Source: Aquabacterium humicola (lineage in GTDB: Bacteria; Pseudomonadota; Gammaproteobacteria; Burkholderiales; Burkholderiaceae_C). From it: DNA of 64,000 bases. Shown here piece by piece: positions 1 to 8,749 of this stretch; position 1 is the first letter of the stretch, and each line of letters begins with the position of its first letter. A program made the translations under genes and the position numbers. The stretch is from assembly GCF_030167915.1 (NCBI RefSeq), contig NZ_JARGNB010000001.1, forward strand, positions 248,001 to 312,000, written 5' to 3'. The notes beneath the pieces are model-generated. The model saw only the letters and a program-made list of their open reading frames with translations. It had not been told where the DNA came from and searched no databases.

Positions 1-2598
1 CAGCAGGCCGCTCAACAACAGCCCGCCGGCGACGGGTTGACCGTGACGGTGACCGGCATCCGCCGCGGTATCGAGGCCGGCATTTCGGTCAAGAAGAATT
101 CCGACTCGATCGTCGAGTCGGTGTCGGCGGAGGACATCGGCAAACTGCCCGACAACTCGATCGCCGAGTCCATCGCCCGCCTGCCTGGCCTGGCCGCGCA
201 GCGCGTCGGCGGCCGTGCGCAGACGATCAACATCCGCGGCCTGTCCGGGGACTTCGCCGGCACGCTGTTGAACGGCCGCGAGCAAGTCTCGACCGGCGAC
301 AACCGGGCGATCGAGTTCGATCAGTACCCGTCCGAACTGCTCTCCGGCGTGGACGTCTACAAGACGCCCGATGGCACGCTGATCGGCCAGGGCCTTTCGG
401 GCACGGTGAACATGAAGACCGTGCGGCCGCTCGACTTCGGCGGCCGCCGCGTCGCGGTGAAGCTGATGGGCGAGAAGAACTCGATGGGTTCGCTGAACCC
501 GGACAGCGAATCGAAGGGCTCGCGCTTCAGCGCCTCCTACGTCGACCAGTTCGCCGACCGCACCCTGGGCATCGCGCTGGGTTATGCGCGGCTGGACTCG
601 CCCAGCCAGGCCGAGCGGTGGGAAGCCTGGGGCTACACCAGCGATGCGGCCGTGCCGTCCAACGTGCGCGTGCTCGGCGGCTTCAAGGCCTTCGTCGATT
701 CCACCGACCAGACGCGCGACAGCCTGCTGGCGGTGGTGCAGTACAAGCCCAGCAAGGATTTCGAGAGCGTGCTCGACGCGTACTACTCGAAGTTCGACAA
801 GCAGATCAAGAAGCGCGGCTTCGAGGTCGGCCTGCCGTGGGGCGGCGCGACGCTGACGAACCCGAAGGTCGAGAACGACTTCCTGGTCGCGGGCACCTTC
901 ACGAGCATCAAGCCGGTGCTGCGCAACGACCTGGAGACCCGCGAGGACGAGGTCCACGCGATCGGCTGGAACAACAAGCTGGCGGTGGGCGGCGGCTGGT
1001 CGGTGATCGCCGACCTCGGCTATTCGAAGGCCGAGAAGAACGAGACCATCCTCGAAACCTACGCCGGCTCGCTGACGCGCGACAACGCCACGTTCACCTT
1101 CGATCCCTCGACCGGCCTGCCCAAGCTGAAGCCCGGCTTCAACTACGGCGACCCGTCGGTGATCCGCCTGGTCGACTCCGGCGGCTGGGGCCAGGACGGC
1201 TACATCAAGTGGCTGGACGTCACCGACGAGCTGAAGTCGCTGCGCCTGCAGGGCAGCAAGGACATGGAAGGCCTGTTCAGCAAGCTCGACTTCGGCGTCA
1301 ACTACACCGAGCGCGAGAAGACCAAGCAGGTGCCCGAGGCCTTCGTCGACCTGAAGGGTTCGGCCGCGCGGCCGAACTTCTCGAGCGCCGCCACCGCGGT
1401 GCCGACCGGCCTGCTGGTGTCGCCGGTGTCCGCCAACTTCGTCGGCTTCGGCCCGGTGATGGCCTACAACGTGCAAGGCGCCTACGACACGCTGTACAAG
1501 CTGTCGACCAACCTGCATCCGGACATCTTCAACAAGAACTGGACCGTCACCGAGAAGATCTCGACCTTCTTCGCGAAGCTCGACATCGACACCGAGCTCG
1601 GCGGCATCCCGATCCGCGGCAACGTCGGCCTGCAGCACATCCGCACCGACCAGAGCTCGACGGCGTTCTCTCTGCCCGGCCGCAACGCCAACGATCCGAA
1701 GCCCAACAGCGACGGCAAGACCTACAGCGACACGCTGCCGAGCCTGAACCTGGCGGCCGAACTGCCGGCCGACCAGAAGCTGCGCCTGGGCATCGCGAAG
1801 GTGGTCGCCCGTCCGCGCCTGGACTGGCTGCGCGCGAGCAACAACTACGAGTACGACCGCACGCTGGGCATCGTGAAGATCGAAGGCGGCAACCCGCAGG
1901 CCGAGCCCTTCCGCGCCGATGCCTTCGACCTGTCTTACGAGAAGTACTTCGGCACGAAGGCCTACTTCAGCGTCGCCGCGTTCCACAAGAAGCTCAAGAG
2001 CTACATCTACGAGCAGACGCTGCCGATGGACTTCTCCGGCCTGCCGAACCCGGTGACCGGCCAGCTCAATCCGCCGGGCACGCTCGGCACGATGAAGGCG
2101 CCGTTCAACGGCACCGGCGGCAAGATCGAGGGCTTCGAGGTCGCGGTGTCGATGCCGTTGAACCTGGTGGCGCCGATGCTCGATGGCTTCGGCTTCCTGG
2201 GCAGCTACTCCGATACGCGCAGCAGCATCAAGCCGCAGGGTCCCGGTACGTCGCTGCCGCTGCCCGGTCTGTCGCGCCGCGTGACCAACCTGACCGCGTA
2301 CTACGAGAAGTACGGCTTCTCGGGCCGCATCTCGCAGGTCAGCCGCTCGGCCTTCGTCGGCGAGATCGCGGGCTTCGGCGCCGACCGCGACCTGGTCTAC
2401 ATCAGTCCCGAGAAGGTCACCGACCTGCAGCTGGGCTATGAATTCCAGAGCGGACCTGCGAAGGGCCTGTCGCTGCTGTTCCAGGTCAGCAACCTGACCA
2501 ACGAACCCTACCGCCGCTACGACGGCGATCCGAACGTGCCGAAGGAGTACGTCAAGTACGGCCGCACGTACCTGTTCGGAGTCAACTACAAGCTCTGA
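1..2598 (+). CDS. TonB-dependent receptor, probable maltodextrin/oligosaccharide uptake (5' end outside window)
   Basis: Outer-membrane 22-strand barrel receptor with an N-terminal plug. The reading frame is open from base 1, so the signal peptide and true start are upstream. What is visible begins with a Gln/Ala-rich linker and DGLTVTVTG, then a plug domain with KLPDNSIAESIARLPG, INIRGL and NGRE signatures typical of the large carbohydrate-type receptors of Caulobacter and Xanthomonas. The C-terminus is a barrel strand ending YLFGVNYKL. At least 865 residues are present, near the family's usual length. The following gene is a flavin-dependent halogenase, a frequent companion of sugar receptors of this type. 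The nearby maltodextrin genes suggest an alpha-glucan substrate, but substrate cannot be read from the sequence. A hairpin follows the stop codon. Confidence 0.9.
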   Translation, partial: QQAAQQQPAGDGLTVTVTGIRRGIEAGISVKKNSDSIVESVSAEDIGKLPDNSIAESIARLPGLAAQRVGGRAQTINIRGLSGDFAGTLLNGREQVSTGDNRAIEFDQYPSELLSGVDVYKTPDGTLIGQGLSGTVNMKTVRPLDFGGRRVAVKLMGEKNSMGSLNPDSESKGSRFSASYVDQFADRTLGIALGYARLDSPSQAERWEAWGYTSDAAVPSNVRVLGGFKAFVDSTDQTRDSLLAVVQYKPSKDFESVLDAYYSKFDKQIKKRGFEVGLPWGGATLTNPKVENDFLVAGTFTSIKPVLRNDLETREDEVHAIGWNNKLAVGGGWSVIADLGYSKAEKNETILETYAGSLTRDNATFTFDPSTGLPKLKPGFNYGDPSVIRLVDSGGWGQDGYIKWLDVTDELKSLRLQGSKDMEGLFSKLDFGVNYTEREKTKQVPEAFVDLKGSAARPNFSSAATAVPTGLLVSPVSANFVGFGPVMAYNVQGAYDTLYKLSTNLHPDIFNKNWTVTEKISTFFAKLDIDTELGGIPIRGNVGLQHIRTDQSSTAFSLPGRNANDPKPNSDGKTYSDTLPSLNLAAELPADQKLRLGIAKVVARPRLDWLRASNNYEYDRTLGIVKIEGGNPQAEPFRADAFDLSYEKYFGTKAYFSVAAFHKKLKSYIYEQTLPMDFSGLPNPVTGQLNPPGTLGTMKAPFNGTGGKIEGFEVAVSMPLNLVAPMLDGFGFLGSYSDTRSSIKPQGPGTSLPLPGLSRRVTNLTAYYEKYGFSGRISQVSRSAFVGEIAGFGADRDLVYISPEKVTDLQLGYEFQSGPAKGLSLLFQVSNLTNEPYRRYDGDPNVPKEYVKYGRTYLFGVNYKL

Positions 2599-2618
2599 CG
2601 CTGACGTCCGAAGTGAGC

Positions 2619-2656
2619 GCCCCTGTCGACCAAGGCCGGCAGGGGCCTCTTTCATT
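2619..2656 (+). terminator. Rho-independent-like terminator after the TonB receptor
   Basis: A perfect 7-bp stem (GCCCCTG at 2619-2625, CAGGGGC at 2640-2646) with a 14-nt loop is followed by a pyrimidine-rich CTCTTTCATT. It lies 20 bases past the receptor stop and just before the halogenase gene, so it would separate or attenuate the two. The T-tract is interrupted, so strength is uncertain. Confidence 0.6.
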
Positions 2657-2676
2657 CATGAACCGTGGTTGACAAC

Positions 2677-4194
2677 ATGGAAGACAAGCGCATCCGCAGT
2701 GTCGTGATCGTCGGCGGCGGCACGGCAGGATGGATGACCGCGGCGGCGATGTCGCGGCTGCTCGACCGCAGCGTGCAGATCCGCCTCGTCGAGTCCGACG
2801 AAATCGGCATCGTCGGCGTCGGCGAGGCGACGATCCCGCAGATCAACCTGTTCAACGCGACGCTGGGCATCGACGAGAACGAGTTCATCCGGGAAACGCA
2901 GGGCAGCTTCAAGCTCGGCATCGAGTTCCGCAACTGGGGGCGGATCGGGGACTCGTACCTGCACTCGTTCGGCCAGGTCGGTCAGCCCTACGGACTGGTG
3001 CCGTTCCACCACTACTGGCACCGGCTGCATGTGCAGGGCAAGGCGGCCGAGCTCGGCGAGTATTCGATGGACACCGCGGCGGCGCGTCGCAACCGCTTCA
3101 TGCGCCCGCCGTCGCCCCAGCAGGCGCCGGGCTCGCCGCTGGCGTCGATCGTCTACGCCTTCCACTTTGACGCCGGCCTCTATGCCGCGTACCTGAGGCG
3201 CTATGCCGAAGCACGAGGCGTGCGCCGGACCGAAGGCAAGATCAGCCGCGTGCTGCAGCGCGAGCCGGACGGCTTCGTCGAGGCGGTGGTGCTGGAAAGC
3301 GGCGAGCGCATCGACGGTGAACTGTTCGTCGACTGCTCGGGCTTCCGCGGCCTGCTGATCGAGCAGACGCTGAAGACCGGCTACGACGACTGGACGCACT
3401 GGCTGCCCTGTGACCGCGCGCTGGCGGTGCCCTGCACCTCGGCGCAGCCATTCACGCCCTATACGCGCTCGACCGCGCACGCCGCCGGCTGGCAGTGGCG
3501 CATCCCGCTGCAGCATCGCACCGGCAACGGCCATGTCTTCTGCAGCCGCTTCATCAGCGAGGACGAAGCGGCGCACACGCTGATGTCGAACCTCGACGGC
3601 GAGCCGCTGGCCGAGCCGCGCCTGTTGAAGTTCACCACCGGCAAGCGCAGGAAGCTGTGGAACCGCAACGTCGTCGCGATCGGCCTGTCCAGCGGCTTCC
3701 TCGAGCCGCTGGAGTCGACCAGCATCTACCTGATCCAGTCGAGCATCGCGCGGCTGATGAACTTCTTCCCGGACCGCGACTTCAATCCGGCGGACATCGA
3801 AGAGCACAACCGCCAAGCCGACCGCGAGTTCGAGCTGGTGCGTGATTTCATCATCCTGCACTACAAGGCCACCGAGCGGGACGACGCGCCGCTGTGGCGC
3901 TATTGCCGCGAGATGCCGGTGCCCGAGGCGCTGGCGCAGAAGATGGCGCTCTTCCGCGCCAGCGGGCGCCTGTTCCGCGCGCAGGACGACCTGTTCGCGG
4001 AGTCCAGCTGGCTGCAGGTGCTGGTCGGTCAGCGCGTGATGCCGGGCGGCCACCATGCGCTGGCGCATCTGCTCAGCGAGGACGAGACCGCCTACTTCCT
4101 GGAGCGCCTGCGGCGCGCGATCGCCGATGCGGCGGAGTCGATGCCGGCGCACGGCGACTACATCGCGCGCCACTGCGCGGCTGCGGCGCGTTGA
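2677..4194 (+). CDS. Flavin-dependent tryptophan halogenase family protein
   Basis: FADH2-dependent halogenase family, about 505 residues. The N-terminal FAD-binding GGGTAGW box, the WQWRIP box (WxWxIP signature) and the GFLEPLEST segment are all present. Counted from the ATG at 2677, the lysine in GSFKLGIEF is residue 79 and the glutamate in EPLEST is residue 346. These correspond to the catalytic Lys79 and Glu346 of PrnA, so the active site looks intact. A GTG four codons upstream (2665) is an alternative start; neither has a clear Shine-Dalgarno sequence. The gene follows a carbohydrate-type TonB receptor, a recurring arrangement in sugar-utilisation loci of Caulobacter, Xanthomonas and relatives. 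The true substrate in that context is unknown, and tryptophan is not assured. Confidence 0.88.
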   Translation: MEDKRIRSVVIVGGGTAGWMTAAAMSRLLDRSVQIRLVESDEIGIVGVGEATIPQINLFNATLGIDENEFIRETQGSFKLGIEFRNWGRIGDSYLHSFGQVGQPYGLVPFHHYWHRLHVQGKAAELGEYSMDTAAARRNRFMRPPSPQQAPGSPLASIVYAFHFDAGLYAAYLRRYAEARGVRRTEGKISRVLQREPDGFVEAVVLESGERIDGELFVDCSGFRGLLIEQTLKTGYDDWTHWLPCDRALAVPCTSAQPFTPYTRSTAHAAGWQWRIPLQHRTGNGHVFCSRFISEDEAAHTLMSNLDGEPLAEPRLLKFTTGKRRKLWNRNVVAIGLSSGFLEPLESTSIYLIQSSIARLMNFFPDRDFNPADIEEHNRQADREFELVRDFIILHYKATERDDAPLWRYCREMPVPEALAQKMALFRASGRLFRAQDDLFAESSWLQVLVGQRVMPGGHHALAHLLSEDETAYFLERLRRAIADAAESMPAHGDYIARHCAAAAR

Positions 4195-4215
4195 CCCGAC
4201 CCGCCGGCCGGCCGC

Positions 4216-5145
4216 TCAGGTCAGCAGGTAGTGGTCGGCCAGCAGCAGGCCGAAGAGCCCGAACAGGTGCACGATCGAGAAGCGGAAGGCGGGCATCGCC
4301 TGCTTCACGTCGCGCGTCAGCATCCAGGCATGCCAGATGAAGCGCAGCCCCAGCGGCAGGGCGCCGGCCAGGTACAGCCAGCTGCTCATGCCGATGACCG
4401 AAGGCAGCAAGGTCAGCGGCAGCAGCGCGATGGTGTACTGCAGCACGCGGCGCTGCGTGAACGGGATGCCGTGCGTGACCGGCAGCATCGGGATGTCGGC
4501 CTTCGCGTAGTCGTCGCGGCGGTGGATCGCCAGCGCCCAGAAGTGCGGCGGCGTCCACACCAGGATGATCAGGAACAGCAGCAGGGCACCGGGGTCGACC
4601 TGGGCCGTCACCGCCACCCAGCCCAGCAGCGGCGGCGCGGCGCCGGCGGCCCCGCCGATGACGATGTTCTGCGGCGTCGCGCGCTTCAGGTACAGGCTGT
4701 AGACGACCGCGTAGCCGAGCAGGGAGGCGAGGGTGAGCAGCGCGCACAGCGGGTTCGTGAACTGCAGCAGCAGCGCCATGCCAGCGGCGCCCAGCCCCGC
4801 CGCGAAGGCCAGCACCTGTCGAGCAGCCAGCGCGCCGCTGGGCAGCGGACGGTAGCGCGTGCGCGCCATGATCGCGTCGATGCGGCGGTCGACGAGGTGG
4901 TTGATCGCCGCGGCCGCGCCGGCCACCAGCGCGATGCCCAGCGTGCCGAAGACGAACAGCGTCAGGGGCACCGGGCCTTGCGTGGCGAGCATCATGCCGA
5001 CCAGCACCGTGAAGCTCATCAGCGCGACGACACGCGGCTTGGTCAGCTCGACATAGCGCTGCCACAACGCCCGCCGCCGCGCGCGCGGCAGCGCGGCGAC
5101 CGCTGACGTGGTGGTCGCGGCGACGTCGGCTGCGCCCGGCTCCAT
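4216..5145 (-). CDS. ctaB: Protoheme IX farnesyltransferase (heme O synthase)
   Basis: UbiA-family polytopic membrane enzyme that adds a farnesyl group to heme B to make heme O, the precursor of the heme A used by the oxidase encoded upstream. The sequence has the ELTKPRVV entry, the [21 protein letters not shown] segment (Asp-rich prenyl diphosphate site), a second region with [14 protein letters not shown], and about nine hydrophobic segments. Length 309 residues is normal. It is the last gene of the cytochrome oxidase operon, ending 8 bases before the subunit IV gene's stop region. Also called cyoE in enterobacteria. The first ~25 residues are Ala/Arg-rich and probably cytoplasmic. Confidence 0.95.
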   Translation of the reverse strand: MEPGAADVAATTTSAVAALPRARRRALWQRYVELTKPRVVALMSFTVLVGMMLATQGPVPLTLFVFGTLGIALVAGAAAAINHLVDRRIDAIMARTRYRPLPSGALAARQVLAFAAGLGAAGMALLLQFTNPLCALLTLASLLGYAVVYSLYLKRATPQNIVIGGAAGAAPPLLGWVAVTAQVDPGALLLFLIILVWTPPHFWALAIHRRDDYAKADIPMLPVTHGIPFTQRRVLQYTIALLPLTLLPSVIGMSSWLYLAGALPLGLRFIWHAWMLTRDVKQAMPAFRFSIVHLFGLFGLLLADHYLLT

Positions 5146-5152
5146 CGCGGTG

Positions 5153-5512
5153 TCAGCGGAAGAACAGCAGCCGCGTCAGGTGCGTGTGGCCGCCCTCGGA
5201 CGCCATCAGCCCGACCAGCACCAGCAACGCGCCCGGCGGCAGCAGGATGGCGCAGATCAGCGCCATGCGCTCCCAGGCCATGTGCATGAAGATCGCGACG
5301 ATCAGGCCGGCCTTCAGCATCATGAACAGCAGGATCAGGCCCCAGCGCAGCAGGCCCTGCAGGTGGAAGTAGTCCACCATGTACGAGAACGCGCTGAGCA
5401 CGAAGAGCAGCGCCCAGATCTTCAGGTACAGCCCGATCGGGTGCTGCTGCGTGCCATGGCCGCCGCCGGCGGATGCCGGCGCCGGGTGCTGGCTGCTCGC
5501 TTCGGTATGCAT
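5153..5512 (-). CDS. Cytochrome c oxidase subunit IV
   Basis: Small 119-residue membrane protein matching the bacterial COX4/caa3-type subunit IV family. After a His/Gly/Ala-rich head (about 25 residues) come three hydrophobic helices: [19 protein letters not shown], a segment with [21 protein letters not shown], and [20 protein letters not shown]. The [15 protein letters not shown] region is typical of this family. It probably helps assemble or stabilise the subunit I/III core and has no redox centre. It lies 11 bases downstream of the subunit III gene, inside the oxidase operon. The start is placed at ATG 5512 because the reading frame upstream belongs to the subunit III gene in another phase. 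Confidence 0.9.
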   Translation of the reverse strand: MHTEASSQHPAPASAGGGHGTQQHPIGLYLKIWALLFVLSAFSYMVDYFHLQGLLRWGLILLFMMLKAGLIVAIFMHMAWERMALICAILLPPGALLVLVGLMASEGGHTHLTRLLFFR

Positions 5513-5523
5513 GGACCCTCCGA

Positions 5524-6255
5524 TCACCAGAGGTAGAAGAACGCGAAGATGAACACCCACACCAGGTCGACGAAGTGCCAGTACAGGCCGATCACCTCGA
5601 CGATCTGGAAGTTGGGCTTGCGGTCGTAGTCGCCGCGCACCAGCTTGCGCGCGAACAGCAGCAGCAGGATCACGCCGCCGGTCACGTGCAGGCCGTGGAA
5701 GCCGGTGATCATGAAGAAGGCCGAGCCGAACTGCGCCGCGCCCCACGGGTTGCCCCAGGGCCGCACGCCTTCGGAGATCAGCTTGCTCCATTCGAAGGCC
5801 TGCATGCCGACGAAGAGCGCGCCGAAGGCCGCGGTCACCACCATCAGCATCGCGGCCTTGGACTTGTCGCGGCCGTAGGCGAAGTTCACCGCCATCGCCA
5901 TCGTGCCGCTGCTGGTGATCAGCACGAAGGTCATGATCGCGATCAGCAGCAGCGGCACGTTGGTGCCGCCCACGTGCAGCGCGAACACCTCGCTCGGGTT
6001 CGGCCACGGCACGGTGGTGGACATGCGCACCGTCATGTAGCCGGTGAGGAAGCTGCCGAAGATGAAGGTGTCCGACAGCAGGAAGATCCACATCATCGCC
6101 TTGCCCCACGAGACGTGGAAGGCCTGGCGGTCGGACGACCAGTCGGCGACGAAGCCGCGCAGGCCGTCGACGCCGGTGCGGCCGGGGCCGCCGTGCGCGG
6201 GCGCCGCCGCGGTGGGCGAGGCTTTCGGATCGCCGGGGATCGGCAGTGCGCTCAT
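5524..6255 (-). CDS. ctaE: Cytochrome c oxidase subunit III
   Basis: Core subunit III of an aa3-type heme-copper oxidase, 243 residues with about seven membrane helices. Family features are visible: an early SDTFIFGSF helix, the glutamate in GMQAFEWSKLI, the TGFHGLHVTGG helix and the C-terminal VIGLYWHFVDLVWVFIF helix. It has no metals and stabilises subunit I and its proton uptake. The ATG at 6255 overlaps the stop of the preceding subunit III-like gene by four bases (ATGA), which indicates translational coupling and fixes the start. The first ~35 residues are Pro/Ala/Gly-rich and soluble. Confidence 0.93.
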   Translation of the reverse strand: MSALPIPGDPKASPTAAAPAHGGPGRTGVDGLRGFVADWSSDRQAFHVSWGKAMMWIFLLSDTFIFGSFLTGYMTVRMSTTVPWPNPSEVFALHVGGTNVPLLLIAIMTFVLITSSGTMAMAVNFAYGRDKSKAAMLMVVTAAFGALFVGMQAFEWSKLISEGVRPWGNPWGAAQFGSAFFMITGFHGLHVTGGVILLLLFARKLVRGDYDRKPNFQIVEVIGLYWHFVDLVWVFIFAFFYLW

Positions 6256-6926
6256 CGTGTCGGTGCCTCGATGCCGCAGACATAGCGGACGAACTCGGGC
6301 GTCAGGTTGCCGAGCGCGGCATACAGCAGCAACCAGACGGCGAGCAGGAAGTGCCAATAGCGGGCGCACAGGCGGATGCGCATCGCGGCTGCCACCGCGC
6401 GTTCGGCGAGCGCGGCGCGATCGGGCGCGGCGCCGGGCGCGAGTTTCGGCGGGCCGATGTCGCGCGTCGCCAGGCTCCAGGCGATCAGGCCGCCCAGCAC
6501 GTGCAGGCCGTGCAATGCGGTCAGCAGGTAGAAGAAGCTGGCCGACGGGTTGCCGGCCAGCGTGACGCGGGCCGATTGCAGCGCCGACCAGGCCCACAGC
6601 TGCGCACCGAGGAAGGCCATCGCGCACAGCCCGCCGGCCCACAGCAGCGCGGTCGTGCGCGCCGGCTCGTCTCGTCGGGCGCTCGAGGCCGCGGCTTGCA
6701 TCAGAACGCTGCCGCCGATCAGCAGCGTGGTGCTCAGCCACAGCTGGCCGGGCAGCGCGATCGACGACCAGTCCGGACTGACCATGCGCATGATGTACGC
6801 GGCCAGGAACAGGCTGAACAGCGCCGACGCGACGCCGATGAACACCCACAGCCCGACGCCGGCTGCCTGCAGCGGCGCGACCGGACGGGCCTCCAGCTCG
6901 TGCGGCTCGATCGCTGCGGTGTTCAT
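6252..6926 (-). CDS. Second cytochrome c oxidase subunit III-like protein
   Basis: 224-residue membrane protein of the heme-copper oxidase subunit III superfamily. It has the GLWVFIGVASALFSLFLAAYIMRM helix near the start, a central TALHGLHVLGG helix and a C-terminal ARYWHFLLAVWLLLYAAL helix, all diagnostic for subunit III. It is more divergent and shorter than the canonical subunit III immediately downstream, with which it overlaps by ATGA. Its ATG overlaps the last base of the subunit I stop, so the three genes are tightly coupled. Two subunit III-like proteins in one operon is less common. This one could replace missing helices, act in assembly, or resemble NorE; its exact role is inference. 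Confidence 0.82.
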   Translation of the reverse strand: MNTAAIEPHELEARPVAPLQAAGVGLWVFIGVASALFSLFLAAYIMRMVSPDWSSIALPGQLWLSTTLLIGGSVLMQAAASSARRDEPARTTALLWAGGLCAMAFLGAQLWAWSALQSARVTLAGNPSASFFYLLTALHGLHVLGGLIAWSLATRDIGPPKLAPGAAPDRAALAERAVAAAMRIRLCARYWHFLLAVWLLLYAALGNLTPEFVRYVCGIEAPTR

Positions 6927-8719
6927 CACGCGTGTCCCTTCGGTTGCGCCGCGCGCTCGAAATGCGGCGGATCGGGCTCGAGCCCGCCGGCCTCCGGCGG
7001 CGCGTTCTGCGCGATGAAGTCCTGCGGCGCGCCCGGCACGCTGTACGCGTAGGCCCAGCGGTGCACCGTCGGCAGCTTCGGTCCCCAGTTCAGGTGCTTC
7101 GGCGGCGTGTCCGGCGTGAACCATTCCAGCGACGCGGCGCGCCACGGATTCGGGTCGGCCTTCGCGCCGTGGAAGAGGCTCCAGACGAGGTTCCAGACGA
7201 ACACCAGCTGCATCACGCCGACGATCAGCGCGACCACGGTGATGAACTCGTTCAGCTGGTGTGCCGACGCGGGGATGAACTGGTAGTCGGCGTAGTTGTG
7301 GTAGCGCCGCGGCATGCCGAGCACGCCCAGGTAGTGCATCGGGAAGTAGATCAGGTAGGTGCCGAGGAAGGTCGACCAGAAATGGATGTGGCCGAGCCGG
7401 TCGTCGAGCATGCGGCCGGTGATCTTCGGGTACCAGTGGTAGATCGCGCCGAAGACCACCAGCAGCGGCGCCACGCCCATCACCATGTGGAAGTGCGCGA
7501 CGACGAAGTAGGTGCCCGACAGCGGAATGTCGACGCTGACGTTGCCGAGGAACAGGCCCGTCAGCCCGCCGGCCAGGAAGGTCAGGATGAAGGCCAGCGT
7601 GAAGAGCATCGGCACGGTCAGGTGGATATCACCGCGCCAGAGCGTCAGCACCCAGTTGTAGACCTTGATCGCGGTGGGCACCGCGATGATCAGCGTGCTG
7701 GTGGCGAAAAAGAAACCGAACCACGGGTTCATGCCGGCGACGAACATGTGGTGGGCCCAGACGACGAAGCTCAGGCCGCCGATGACGACGATGGCCCAGA
7801 CCATCGTGCGGTAGCCGAAGATCGCCTTGCGCGCATGCACGCTGATCAGGTCCGACACGATGCCGAAGGCCGGCAGCGCGACGATGTACACCTCGGGGTG
7901 GCCGAAGAACCAGAACAGGTGCTGGAACAGCAGCGGGCTGCCGCCCTTGTAGCTGGCCACCTGGCCCATCGACACCACCGCCGGCATGAAGAAGCTGGTG
8001 CCCAGCGTCTTGTCAAGCAGCATCATCACGCCGCTGACGAAGAGCGCCGGAAAGGCCAGCAGCGCGAGCACCGTCGCGGTGAAGATGCCCCACACGGTCA
8101 GCGGCATGCGCAGCAAGGTCATGCCCCGGCAGCGCGCCTGCAGCACGGTGGTGACGTAGTTCAGGCCGCCCATCGTCGTCGCGACGATGAAGATCACCAG
8201 CGACACGAGCATCAGGATGATGCCCCAGTCGTGCCCTGGTGTGCCGGGTAACACGGATGCCGGCGGGTACAGCGTCCAGCCCGAGCCGGTGGGCCCACCG
8301 GGCGCGAAGAAGCTGGCCAGCAGCACGATCACGCTGAGCAGGTAGACCCAGAAGCTCAGCATGTTCATGTACGGGAACACCATGTCCCGCGCACCGACCA
8401 TCAACGGGATCATGTAGTTGCCGAAGCCACCCAGGAAGAGGGCGGTCAGCAGGTAGATCACCATGATCATCCCGTGCATGGTGACGTACTGGTAGTAGCG
8501 CTCGGGCGTGATGAACTCGAACACGCCGGGGAACCCGATCTGCAGCCGCATCAGGTTCGACAGCACCAGGCCGATCAGGCCGACGAAGATCGCGACGCAG
8601 CCGTACTGCACCGCGATGACCTTGTGGTCCTGGCTCCAGACGTACTTCGTGAAGAAGCTGTGCGGTTCGTCGTGATGCTCTTCGAGCTCGTCGGCGGCGT
8701 GGACGTCGATGTCGGCCAT
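6926..8719 (-). CDS. ctaD: Cytochrome c oxidase subunit I
   Basis: Catalytic subunit with heme a and the heme a3-CuB centre, 597 residues and about twelve helices. Visible motifs are the D-channel region GNYMIPLMVGARDMVFPYMN, the GHPEVYI box with the A1-type glutamate and the histidine that crosslinks to Tyr, WAHHMFVAGM with the two CuB histidines, TGLFLGNVSVD, and VAHFHMVMG with the heme ligands. These mark an A1-family proton-pumping oxidase. The C-terminus carries a soluble Pro-rich tail. It is preceded by subunit II with a 30-base gap and overlaps the next gene by one base. Confidence 0.97.
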   Translation of the reverse strand: MADIDVHAADELEEHHDEPHSFFTKYVWSQDHKVIAVQYGCVAIFVGLIGLVLSNLMRLQIGFPGVFEFITPERYYQYVTMHGMIMVIYLLTALFLGGFGNYMIPLMVGARDMVFPYMNMLSFWVYLLSVIVLLASFFAPGGPTGSGWTLYPPASVLPGTPGHDWGIILMLVSLVIFIVATTMGGLNYVTTVLQARCRGMTLLRMPLTVWGIFTATVLALLAFPALFVSGVMMLLDKTLGTSFFMPAVVSMGQVASYKGGSPLLFQHLFWFFGHPEVYIVALPAFGIVSDLISVHARKAIFGYRTMVWAIVVIGGLSFVVWAHHMFVAGMNPWFGFFFATSTLIIAVPTAIKVYNWVLTLWRGDIHLTVPMLFTLAFILTFLAGGLTGLFLGNVSVDIPLSGTYFVVAHFHMVMGVAPLLVVFGAIYHWYPKITGRMLDDRLGHIHFWSTFLGTYLIYFPMHYLGVLGMPRRYHNYADYQFIPASAHQLNEFITVVALIVGVMQLVFVWNLVWSLFHGAKADPNPWRAASLEWFTPDTPPKHLNWGPKLPTVHRWAYAYSVPGAPQDFIAQNAPPEAGGLEPDPPHFERAAQPKGHA

Positions 8720-8749
8720 CTTTGAAGCCTCTCGTGCGTGCAGTGAGGT

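Noticed and set aside
618-2441. Long Arg/Ala/Gly-rich open frame on the plus strand inside the TonB receptor gene
   Set aside because: It is a phase-shifted shadow of GC-rich coding DNA, with no family motif; the receptor frame explains the region.
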